This document shows, piece by piece, positions 1 through 6,629 of a DNA stretch of 8,940 bases. Made by a program: the position numbers and the translations under genes. The DNA is from an uncultured Eubacteriales bacterium (GTDB lineage Bacteria > Bacillota > Clostridia > Christensenellales > Aristaeellaceae), in assembly GCA_902782795.1 (NCBI GenBank), contig CACZOT010000291.1, forward strand, positions 1 through 8,940. Reading direction: 5' to 3'. A model generated the notes under the pieces. That model had not been told where the DNA came from. It saw only the letters and a program-made list of their open reading frames with translations, and did not search any database. How positions within the stretch are numbered: the stretch's first letter is position 1; each line of letters begins with the position of its first letter.

Positions 1-1146
1 GGCAGCACCTTCCTGGAGAATCTGCAGGGCATGACCACCCTGAAAACCTACCAGGCGGATGCTTATAAAAACGTGGAAATGAACAAGGAATCCGAGCACT
101 TCCGCAAGGTGACCATGGCTGTGCTGACCATGCAGCTCAACTCCGTCACCATCATGGATTTCGTGGCCTACGGCGGCGCGGCCCTGGGGATCCTGCTGGC
201 GGCGCGGGCGTTCATCGGCGGAAGCGTCAGCCTGTTTGGCGTGGTGTTCATGATCCTGCTCTCGGCCGATTTCTTCCTGCCCATGCGCAGGCTGGGCAGC
301 TATTTCCACGTGGCCATGAACGGTATGGCCGCCAGCGACAAGATCTTCAAATTCCTGGGCGAGGACGAGCCAAAAGAGAAAAAGGAATTGGTCCAACGCG
401 GCGGCGTCGAGCTGAAGGACGTGCGCTTTTCCTATGACCAGGAGCGGGAAATCCTGCACGGCGTCAGCCTGTCCATCCCCGAACAGGGCTTCGTCGGCAT
501 CGTAGGCGAAAGCGGCAGCGGCAAATCCACCATCGCTTCGCTGATCATGGGCCGGAACACCATCGGCGGCGGCTCGCTGACCGTCGGCGGCAAGGACATC
601 CGCGCTCTGTCGGAAGACAGCCTCATGAAACACATCACCTATGTGGGCACGGGCTCCGTCTTCTTCAAGGGCACGGTGCGGGAAAACCTGCTGCCAGCCG
701 CTCCGGACGCCGACGACGCCGCGCTGTGGAAGGCGCTGGAGGGCTGCGCCCTGGCCGATTTTCTGAAAGCCCAGAAAGGGCTGGACACATCGCTTCTGGA
801 AAACGCGGGCAACCTCTCCGGCGGCCAGAAGCAGCGCCTGGCGCTGGCCCGGGCCATGCTGCACGATTCGCCGGCGTACATCTTTGACGAGGTCACCTCC
901 AACATCGACGTCGAGAGCGAGGAAACCATCCTTTCCCTGATACGAACCCTGGCGAAAAGCAAAACGATCGTCATGATCTCCCACCGCCTGGCAAACGTTG
1001 CGGACACCGACCGCATCTATGTCATGCAAAACGGCGCCGTGGCCGAAAGCGGGACGCACGAGGCCCTGCTGAAGAAGAACGGCGTCTACGCGAACCTGTG
1101 GCGCGTGCAAGCCTCGCTGGAAGCCTACGGAAAGGAGGCGGTGTAA
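1..1146 (+). CDS. ABC exporter half-transporter, CydD-like (5' end outside window)
   Basis: This is the C-terminal part of a fused membrane/ATPase ABC exporter subunit. The frame is open from base 1, and the residues before the first ATG (base 31) already read like the cytoplasmic loop of the membrane domain (FLENLQGMTTLKTYQA), so the true start is upstream. The 381 visible residues hold the last two membrane segments (about residues 55-75 and 78-98) and then a complete ATPase domain: Walker A GESGSGKST at 505-531, signature LSGGQ at 814-828, Walker B YIFDE at 877-891 and the switch histidine in ISHR near 982. The catalytic Glu is present, so the ATPase site looks competent. The loop and the FLPMRRLGSYFH stretch resemble CydD, whose family exports thiols or moves haem with CydC. 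The actual substrate is unknown. The stop is one base from the next gene's start, so the two should be co-expressed and form a heterodimer. Confidence 0.88.
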   Translation, partial: GSTFLENLQGMTTLKTYQADAYKNVEMNKESEHFRKVTMAVLTMQLNSVTIMDFVAYGGAALGILLAARAFIGGSVSLFGVVFMILLSADFFLPMRRLGSYFHVAMNGMAASDKIFKFLGEDEPKEKKELVQRGGVELKDVRFSYDQEREILHGVSLSIPEQGFVGIVGESGSGKSTIASLIMGRNTIGGGSLTVGGKDIRALSEDSLMKHITYVGTGSVFFKGTVRENLLPAAPDADDAALWKALEGCALADFLKAQKGLDTSLLENAGNLSGGQKQRLALARAMLHDSPAYIFDEVTSNIDVESEETILSLIRTLAKSKTIVMISHRLANVADTDRIYVMQNGAVAESGTHEALLKKNGVYANLWRVQASLEAYGKEAV

Positions 1147-1147
1147 G

Positions 1148-2806
1148 GTGAAAAGGCAGAGCAAGATCAGGGTCCTGCTGCGCATGGTCAAGCTGGTCCA
1201 GCCCCTGACAGGCTTTATGCTGCTGGCGATCTTCATGGGGACTCTGGGCTTCCTGTGCGCCCAGTTCATCCCGATCCTGGGCGGATACGCCGTGCTGCAC
1301 GGGCTGCGGATCGGCATCCCCGTTTCCATCGGCTTTCTTGGGACGGCGCTGATCGGCGTCGCGCTGCTGCGCGCCGTGCTGAAATACGCCGAGCAGCGCA
1401 CCAACCACTTCATCGCCTTCACCCTGCTGGCCATCATCCGGGACCGCGTGTTCCATGCGCTGTGCCGCCTGTGCCCGGCCAAACTGGAAGGGCGGGACAA
1501 GGGCGACCTGATCTCCCTGATCACCTCGGACGTGGAGCTGCTGGAGGTATTCTACGCCCACACCATCTCCCCCATCTGCATCGCCTTCCTGGTGGAAGCG
1601 ATCATGGTGCTCTTCATCGGTTCCTTCCACTGGAGCCTGGGCCTGCTTTCGCTGGCCGCCTTTCTCAGCGTGGGCGTGGCTCTGCCCGTGATCATCTCCC
1701 GGCGCAGCGGTTCCCTGGGGGACGAATTGCGGGCGGATAACGGCGCGCTCTCCGCCTACATGCTGGAGAGCATCCGCGGCCTGGACGAAACCATCCAGTA
1801 CGGCGGCGGCAAAGCGCGCCTGGCGGGTTTGACGGGCAAGACCAACGCCCTGTCGGAAAAACAGGGCAATCTGAACAGGCTGACCGGCGTCAACCTGGCC
1901 CTGGCCAATACGTTTATCCTCTTTTTCGACGCGGCCATGCTGGCCCTGTGCGCCTTCCTGTACACCCGCGGCGCCGTCGGGTTCGACGGCTTTCTGATCC
2001 CTCTCATTGCGCTCATGTCCTCCTTCGGCCCGGTGACGGCCCTGGCCAGCCTGGGCACTACCCTGCAGGCCACGGTGGCCTCCGGCGCGCGGGTGCTGGC
2101 GGTGATCGACGAAACGCCCGAAACGGAGGATATCACGGGAAAGGCCGAGATCGCGTTCAGCGGGGCTGAGGCGAAGAACGTCACCTTCTCCTACGGCCGC
2201 GAACCCGTGCTGAGCGACCTTTCCCTCGCCTTCCCGGAGGGGAAGATCATCGGCGTCGTGGGCAAGAGCGGGTGCGGAAAATCCACCCTGCTCAAGCTGA
2301 TGATGCGCCTTTGGCGGGTGAGGAAGGGCGAAGTTTCGATTTCCGACCGGAGCGTGGAAACCATCAACACCCGAAACCTGCGCGAACTGGAAAGCTACAT
2401 GACCCAGGAGACCCAGCTGTTCAAGGACACCATCGCGGACAATATCCGCATCGCCAAGTTGGACGCCACGGACGCGGAGATCCAGGAGGCCTGCAAAAAA
2501 GCCTCCATCCACGATTTCATCATGACCTTGCCCCAGGGCTACGATACCCCGGTGGGCGAACTGGGCGATACCCTGTCCGGCGGCGAGCGCCAGCGCATCG
2601 GCCTGGCCCGGGCGTTTTTGCACGACGCGCCGCTGATGCTTCTGGACGAGGCCACCAGCAACCTGGACAGCCTGAACGAAGCCGTGATCCTGAAATCCCT
2701 GAAGGAAGAGGCGGCGAGCAAAACCGTGGTGCTGGTTTCGCACCGCAGGTCCACCGCCCGGATCGCGGACGAGATCATCGAAATGGAGAGCGGCCGCGTT
2801 TCGTGA
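1148..2806 (+). CDS. ABC exporter half-transporter, CydC-like
   Basis: This is a complete 552-residue fused permease/ATPase, the usual length for a half-transporter. It starts with GTG at 1148. An excellent ribosome binding site, AAAGGAGG at 1131-1138, lies inside the end of the preceding gene and supports that start over later ATGs. Residues 1-320 carry about six hydrophobic segments. The ATPase domain follows: Walker A GKSGCGKST from residue 372, signature LSGGE at 476-480, Walker B LMLLDE with Asp500-Glu501, D-loop SNLD and switch His532. All catalytic residues look intact, as they do in its neighbour, so neither ATP site appears degenerate. The general layout fits the CydC side of a CydDC-type heterodimer. 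Automatic annotation often calls such proteins amino-acid ABC transporters, which the sequence does not prove. It converges on the nitrogenase-like operon, so a functional link is only suggested. Confidence 0.9.
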   Translation: MKRQSKIRVLLRMVKLVQPLTGFMLLAIFMGTLGFLCAQFIPILGGYAVLHGLRIGIPVSIGFLGTALIGVALLRAVLKYAEQRTNHFIAFTLLAIIRDRVFHALCRLCPAKLEGRDKGDLISLITSDVELLEVFYAHTISPICIAFLVEAIMVLFIGSFHWSLGLLSLAAFLSVGVALPVIISRRSGSLGDELRADNGALSAYMLESIRGLDETIQYGGGKARLAGLTGKTNALSEKQGNLNRLTGVNLALANTFILFFDAAMLALCAFLYTRGAVGFDGFLIPLIALMSSFGPVTALASLGTTLQATVASGARVLAVIDETPETEDITGKAEIAFSGAEAKNVTFSYGREPVLSDLSLAFPEGKIIGVVGKSGCGKSTLLKLMMRLWRVRKGEVSISDRSVETINTRNLRELESYMTQETQLFKDTIADNIRIAKLDATDAEIQEACKKASIHDFIMTLPQGYDTPVGELGDTLSGGERQRIGLARAFLHDAPLMLLDEATSNLDSLNEAVILKSLKEEAASKTVVLVSHRRSTARIADEIIEMESGRVS

Positions 2807-2851
2807 AGACCGCGCTAGCCGAACGAATGCGGGAAAAGCGCTCAGCGATCA

Positions 2852-2894
2852 AAGCGTCCCGGGTTTCCCCTCCAACGGGAACCCCGGGACGCTT
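2852..2894. terminator. Hairpin between convergent genes, probable bidirectional terminator
   Basis: An inverted repeat has 18-base arms at 2852-2869 and 2877-2894, a single mismatch and a 7-base loop. It is very GC-rich in the middle (CCCGGG in each arm). It lies 45 bases past the stop of the rightward ABC gene and 25 bases past the stop of the leftward flavodoxin gene, which is where a shared terminator would be. Neither side has a real T-tract, so it may act with Rho, or mainly protect mRNA 3' ends, rather than being a textbook intrinsic terminator. The rest of the 2807-2919 gap holds nothing else I recognise. Confidence 0.6.
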
Positions 2895-2919
2895 CGATGA
2901 TGCGGACAGGAACGCGGGT

Positions 2920-3471
2920 TCAGATCGCGACGCCCGGAAAGGCGACTCCCTTTTCCCGCAGGATCTCCAGGAGCTGGATACGCTCGTTGAAGCGTTCCGC
3001 CACCAGGGCAATCTCTTTCTCGCTCGGGTGATCCTTCAGCAATTCCCACCGGGCCTCGCTGGCGGGATTGGCGCTGTGCGGGCCCGCGCCCATCGAGCGG
3101 AACATGTCGATCATCTTCCGGCTCATGTGGCCGTTGACGACGGTCCCGCCGATCACCGTGTTTTTCTCCTGAACGCAGGCCGCGCCGTTTTGCAAAGCCT
3201 TCGTTCCATGGTTGGAATCGCACCAGAAGGCCATCGTGGCGAACAGGCCCACATGCTTTCCTTCCAGGGATTCCGCCAGCTCCCTGATCGGCTTGCAGGG
3301 CCCGGCCTGGTCCACCCAATATCCCAGCAGGATCACGTCGCCGTCGGTTTCAGGAACGCCGTCCGCCAGGTTATGCAGGGTTTTCTCTTCGCATTTCAGG
3401 CCGTCGAAGATCCCCCGGGCCAGCTTTTCCGTACAGCCGGATTGGCTGTGATAGATCACTTGTACTTTCAT
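2920..3471 (-). CDS. Flavodoxin-like protein
   Basis: This 183-residue protein is probably an FMN-binding electron carrier or small flavoprotein reductase partner. The N-terminus MKVQVIYHSQSGCTEKLA is a first beta strand followed by a flavodoxin phosphate loop (S-x-S-G-x-T at about residues 9-14). Later come LLGYWVDQAGPCKP (about 48-61) and VGLFATMAFW (about 74-83), in the positions of the strands and flavin-side loops of flavodoxins. The GYWVD motif resembles the flavodoxin-family proteins that include BilS of bilirubin reductase operons, a by-eye resemblance only. The start at 3471 follows GAGG (complement of 3480-3483) at a good distance. This site overlaps the last codons of the NifK-like gene, whose stop is only five bases away. 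The gene is last in the operon, and donating electrons to the nitrogenase-like proteins is the simplest inferred role. The acidic-residue count and flavin binding are untested. Confidence 0.8.
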   Translation of the reverse strand: MKVQVIYHSQSGCTEKLARGIFDGLKCEEKTLHNLADGVPETDGDVILLGYWVDQAGPCKPIRELAESLEGKHVGLFATMAFWCDSNHGTKALQNGAACVQEKNTVIGGTVVNGHMSRKMIDMFRSMGAGPHSANPASEARWELLKDHPSEKEIALVAERFNERIQLLEILREKGVAFPGVAI

Positions 3472-3476
3472 GCCGC

Positions 3477-4709
3477 TTACCTCAACGTATTGAAATAGGC
3501 TTCCACCGTTTCCAGGATCATGTCCGCGCCGCGATCTCCCATCAGCGGCATATGCGCCGCCACCTGAGCAGTATCGATCAGCGGCGTGGCGATGCGGATG
3601 AACGTGTTGTCTCCCTCCAGGAGGCGCCGGGAGGTATCGTCCGCCAGCACCAGGGTATGGCGCAAGGAGCGGAGCAGGCCGATGCGCTCTTTTTCCGTGG
3701 GCAGATACTGGATCGCTTCCTCCGCGTGTTCCAAGGGAGCCAGGCTGTGCGCGCTGATCTGCTTTGCCGGCGCGATGCCCATGCCGCTCAGGAACGCCCC
3801 GAGGCCTTTCACGGCCTCGTATTCCCCGTACAGGAAGGCCTGGGGCCGATCGCGGCGCAGCATCCGTCCGTACATGCGGTACTGCCCCACCTCCATGGCG
3901 CGCTTTTTCAGCTTGCCCGCCAGGCGAGGGTCGACCTGCCTGCCGATCCGCTTGCCGACGGCTTCCAGCCAATCCAGCGTTCCCTGGTAGCCGTAGGGCG
4001 CGCCGTACACATAGGGGGTGCCGCACTTGCTCTCCAGCAGTTTGGCGGCGGGCAGCGCTTCTTGCCGAAGGACCAGGTTCAGTTCCGCGCCGCCCATGCG
4101 CGCGATCCGTTCCAGATCCGTTTCCAGGCAGAGGGCCGCGTGCAATTTCATCCCGAACGCTTCGTCCATCAGCCGTTGGATCTCCAGCGCGTCCGCCTTG
4201 CAGCGGTACGCGCCGACGGAAGCGCCGATTATATTAAACGTGTCCTTCCGCTTTTCCGTATCCGGCCGCACCATCTGGTCGGCCAGCAGGCGATAGGTCT
4301 CTTTGATTCCCGCGGCGTAATCGCCCCGGAAGCCGCCCTGTTCAAAGGTGACGAGCCGCGCTTTCACCTTGGGCTGCGCCATGGTGCAAACCCCGCGCAG
4401 GTCTGTGCCGATCACGGCGGAGCAGGAGGAGGCCACCACGAAGATCACCGCGGGATGGAAGTTTTCATCCACCTCCACCAGCGCTTTTTCCAGGCGGCTG
4501 GTGTCCCCCATCACCACGTCTTCCTCGCGCAGATGGGTGGTGAACAGGCGGTTTTCCTGCTCGATGCCCAGTTCCCCGAACAGCCCCATGCTGTAATGGG
4601 TCGTGCCCGCCGGGCCGTATTCCACGATGACGCTCCCTTCGATGTTGAGCAGGCTCCAGAGAATGCCCATTCGGTCGCTGGGCAAGGGCAAAAAACGGGT
4701 CAGGCTCAT
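3477..4709 (-). CDS. Nitrogenase component-1-like protein, NifK/BchB-like subunit
   Basis: This 410-residue protein belongs to the nitrogenase component-1 superfamily (NifDK, NifEN, BchNB, CfbD). The N-terminal signature is clear: IVEYGPAGTTHYS around residues 28-40 matches the HGPxGC region, then LREEDVVMGD (60-69), then VVASSCSAVIGTDL (91-104). A second Rossmann-like part starts with FNIIGAS (158-164), and a third with PQAFLYGEY (289-297). Of the three cysteines that normally hold the interface cluster, only Cys96 is kept. The GPxGC position is Thr36, and no Cys lies in the first 95 residues. This resembles subunits that contribute little to a single [4Fe-4S] cluster rather than a P-cluster. 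The start is well fixed: ATG overlaps the preceding stop as ATGA (4706-4709), with AAGGAGG nine bases upstream (complement of 4719-4725), so translation is coupled to the NifD-like gene. The substrate is unknown, and a cofactor scaffold like NifEN is an alternative. Confidence 0.85.
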   Translation of the reverse strand: MSLTRFLPLPSDRMGILWSLLNIEGSVIVEYGPAGTTHYSMGLFGELGIEQENRLFTTHLREEDVVMGDTSRLEKALVEVDENFHPAVIFVVASSCSAVIGTDLRGVCTMAQPKVKARLVTFEQGGFRGDYAAGIKETYRLLADQMVRPDTEKRKDTFNIIGASVGAYRCKADALEIQRLMDEAFGMKLHAALCLETDLERIARMGGAELNLVLRQEALPAAKLLESKCGTPYVYGAPYGYQGTLDWLEAVGKRIGRQVDPRLAGKLKKRAMEVGQYRMYGRMLRRDRPQAFLYGEYEAVKGLGAFLSGMGIAPAKQISAHSLAPLEHAEEAIQYLPTEKERIGLLRSLRHTLVLADDTSRRLLEGDNTFIRIATPLIDTAQVAAHMPLMGDRGADMILETVEAYFNTLR

Positions 4710-5806
4710 CGGGGCATTCCTCCTTCGCGGATCTCCCTGGCTTCCTCTACGGACGCCAGCAGCTGCTTCATCAGGTATCCGGTGACTTCATACCCCAGCA
4801 TGCCGCCGCCCATATCCGTGTGCACCTGGGCGATGCCCTTTTTGCGCAGGCGCATGGGATACTCGTGACCGAGATACAGCATGGGGCGCAGCTCGTCGTA
4901 GATATACTGCAGCGGGGAAATATTGGCCGCCAGGGTCATATACGGGTCCGCGCAGGCCAGGATACGCCGCACATCCTCCCTGTCCTCTTCCTCAATGCCG
5001 TGGCTCTGGATCAGCTGGGGCACCATGCCCAAGGAGGTCATATACGCGCAGCATTCCAGGCACCGGAAGGGCGTGTTGCCATACATGAAGGTGACACCCC
5101 GCAGCGCGTCCTTCGCCTGCCGGGCGGCTTCCTCGGCCTCCCGGCGCAGCGCGGACAATTCCGGCGGCAGGGGACGCTTCAGAAAACCGAAGAGGTTTTC
5201 ATAGGCGACCGCGATATGGGCGGGATCCGTGAATTTATCGAAGAGTACGTATGGCGTGCCGAAGCTCCGCTTCATCTTCTTCGCCAGCGGCAGGCCGATA
5301 TCGTTGACCACGATATTCACCGTCGCCGCGGGAGCGCGCCGGATCTCCCCCACCGTGCAGCCGCTGGGCAGCTGCGCGCCGATGGGGACGCCCGCGTTTT
5401 TCAGCACCCGGGAAAGCTCCGTATCCTCAAAGCGGCCCATCCTCTGGCCGATCACGTTGACGCTCCCGTCCTTCTCCTGCCGCTCCATCAAGCCAAAGCA
5501 GGCCGTGATGGCGCGCTCCACGCCGGGCATATGGTTCTCGCACTTGAAATGCTCGGTATGCACCGCCATGGCGGGAACGCCGTATCGCTCCGACATGGCG
5601 TCGGCCACCGCGTCGAAATCGTCGCCGATGATCTCCGGAACACAGGTCGTCACGATGAACACCGCTTCCGGCCGCGCCTCCTCCATCAGCTCGGCAAAGG
5701 CCTCCTCCACCTTTTTCGCGCAGCCGAAGGTGATATCGTGCTGATCGATGGTCACGGACACGCAGCGCCCCGCCAGCCCGCCCCAATCCTCGCTGTGGAT
5801 GGTCAT
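4706..5806 (-). CDS. Nitrogenase component-1-like protein, NifD-like subunit, N-terminally truncated
   Basis: The 366 residues from ATG 5806 cover most of a component-1 subunit. Recognisable parts, in order: DQHDITFGCAKKVEEA (21-36), FIVTTCVPEIIGDDF (50-64) with the conserved Cys55, HTEHFKC (83-89), GCTVGEIRRAP (149-159) and the C-terminal region around VHTDMGGGMLGYE (328-340). By-eye alignment to NifD puts Asn168 where the cofactor ligand Cys275 sits, while His329 falls near His442. The start is not natural. There is no ribosome binding site before 5806, and the same frame stays open upstream to 5854, encoding ECAYYTKH directly before the Met. That segment carries another likely cluster cysteine (codon 5827-5825). 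Upstream of it, family sequence stops and an in-frame TGA lies at 5857-5855. About 30-40 N-terminal residues, including the usual first cysteine, are therefore missing. As drawn, the gene is probably non-functional unless the junction is an assembly error. It overlaps the NifK-like start by ATGA. Confidence 0.8.
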   Translation of the reverse strand: MTIHSEDWGGLAGRCVSVTIDQHDITFGCAKKVEEAFAELMEEARPEAVFIVTTCVPEIIGDDFDAVADAMSERYGVPAMAVHTEHFKCENHMPGVERAITACFGLMERQEKDGSVNVIGQRMGRFEDTELSRVLKNAGVPIGAQLPSGCTVGEIRRAPAATVNIVVNDIGLPLAKKMKRSFGTPYVLFDKFTDPAHIAVAYENLFGFLKRPLPPELSALRREAEEAARQAKDALRGVTFMYGNTPFRCLECCAYMTSLGMVPQLIQSHGIEEEDREDVRRILACADPYMTLAANISPLQYIYDELRPMLYLGHEYPMRLRKKGIAQVHTDMGGGMLGYEVTGYLMKQLLASVEEAREIREGGMPR

Positions 5807-6611
5807 ATGCTTGGTGTAATAGGCGCATTCGTCCGTGGCCCTCTCCGGTGGGGCTCATGCCGACCGCCAGCACCACGTCGGGATGCAGATCCAGCGCGGT
5901 CTCGTAATCGATGGGGGCCATGAAGGTCGCGTCGTTTTCGTAGACGTTGGTCAGGCCGATCATTTCCGCCATGGAGCCGAGGGTGCCGCCCTTGGTCTGG
6001 ATGTAATGAGAAGGCGGCGCGGATTGGAGCACCATCACCGTTTTGCCCGCCAGCTGCTCCCTGGAAGCGGAGAGCTTCTCTTCCAGTCCCGCAAAGGCGT
6101 TCAGCATCTCTTCGCCCGCCCCGCTGCCCTTGCCGAACGCGTCGATCAGGGCCACGGTCTGGGCCTTGATGGAATCATAGGAAACCGTGTGTCCCGCGTC
6201 CACGTAGTACACGGGGATGCCCGCGCCCGTCAGCACGGCGCCGTAGGTGTCCTGGCTTGTACTGCCCAGGATCACCAGATCCGGCTCCATGGCCACCACG
6301 GTCTCAATATCGAAGTTCGCGTTGTGGGACAGCTGCAGCAGCGTGGCGTCCGCCATGGATTCCGGCCACGTGACCACAGAAGAGGACGGCGCGGCGATGA
6401 TCTTCACGCCCAGCTTGCACAGCGCCAGCACGGGGCTGGTGCTCATGCACACCACGCGCTCCGGCATCTTCTCCAGCACGACGGGCTCGGTAAAGCCCTG
6501 CGCCTGCATGTTCTCCGGGTACTCGATGGTGACGGCGCCATCGGCGCTGGCCACGCCCATCAGCCCAAGCATCATGGCGGCGGCAAGGATCAGAGACAGC
6601 AGTTTCTTCAT
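5427..6611 (-). CDS. ABC transporter substrate-binding protein, BtuF/FepB-like, 3' end replaced (broken gene)
   Basis: Residues 1-257 (6611 down to 5841) are a Peripla_BP_2-type binding protein of the kind that captures cobalamin, haem or ferric siderophores. They include a Sec signal peptide (MKKLLSLILAAAMM..., likely cleaved after ASA at 21-23), MPERVVCMSTSP (49-60), NFDIETVVAMEPDLVILGS (99-117) and AGIPVYYVDAG (130-140). The last family-like residues are HPDVVLAVGMSPTGE (243-257). The paralogue next door continues about 60 residues further, including the final helices of the C-terminal lobe. Here the frame instead runs out of frame through the NifD-like gene to a stop at 5427, adding about 137 meaningless residues. 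The product is unlikely to fold as a complete binding protein. The start is secure, with AAAAGGAG (complement of 6620-6627) eight bases away. There is no lipobox cysteine. It sits 18 bases after the stop of the first binding protein. Confidence 0.75.
   Translation of the reverse strand: MKKLLSLILAAAMMLGLMGVASADGAVTIEYPENMQAQGFTEPVVLEKMPERVVCMSTSPVLALCKLGVKIIAAPSSSVVTWPESMADATLLQLSHNANFDIETVVAMEPDLVILGSTSQDTYGAVLTGAGIPVYYVDAGHTVSYDSIKAQTVALIDAFGKGSGAGEEMLNAFAGLEEKLSASREQLAGKTVMVLQSAPPSHYIQTKGGTLGSMAEMIGLTNVYENDATFMAPIDYETALDLHPDVVLAVGMSPTGEGHGRMRLLHQAYDHPQRGLGRAGGALRVRDHRSARYHLRLREKGGGGLCRADGGGAAGSGVHRDDLCSGDHRRRFRRGGRRHVGAIRRSRHGGAYRAFQVREPYARRGARHHGLLWLDGAAGEGRERQRDRPEDGPL
5825..5855. other. 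Junction joining truncated binding-protein and NifD-like genes
   Basis: On the - strand, binding-protein sequence is convincing down to about 5841 (MSPTGE), and component-1 sequence is convincing from about 5827 (CAYYTKH), in a different frame. Neither the missing end of the first gene nor the missing start of the second is present in any frame here, so a one-base frameshift cannot explain it. A deletion, a recombination or an assembly join between these limits is required. I see no insertion sequence, direct repeat or other scar. Confidence 0.7.
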
Positions 6612-6629
6612 TGTGGATTCTCCTTTTCG

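Noticed and set aside
2489..2510. GGAGGC/GCCTCC inverted repeat with an A-run loop
   Set aside because: It lies inside the CydC-like coding sequence, has only six pairs and no T-tract after it, so it is probably chance.
1022..2743. Very long leftward open frame (573 codons) opposite the CydC-like gene
   Set aside because: It is antisense to a clear ABC exporter with all catalytic motifs. Its composition (rich in Gln, Gly, His, Arg) is typical of shadow frames in GC-rich genes, and it shows no domain.
3472..4026. Upstream in-frame extension of the flavodoxin gene to an ATG at 4026
   Set aside because: The added residues are an out-of-frame reading of the NifK-like gene. The flavodoxin fold starts cleanly at MKVQVIYHS with its own ribosome binding site.
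5427..6611. A genuine binding-protein/NifD fusion protein
   Set aside because: The NifD-like gene is read in a different frame after the junction, so the tail of this frame is meaningless, and an exported fusion would also separate the reductase from its cytoplasmic iron protein.
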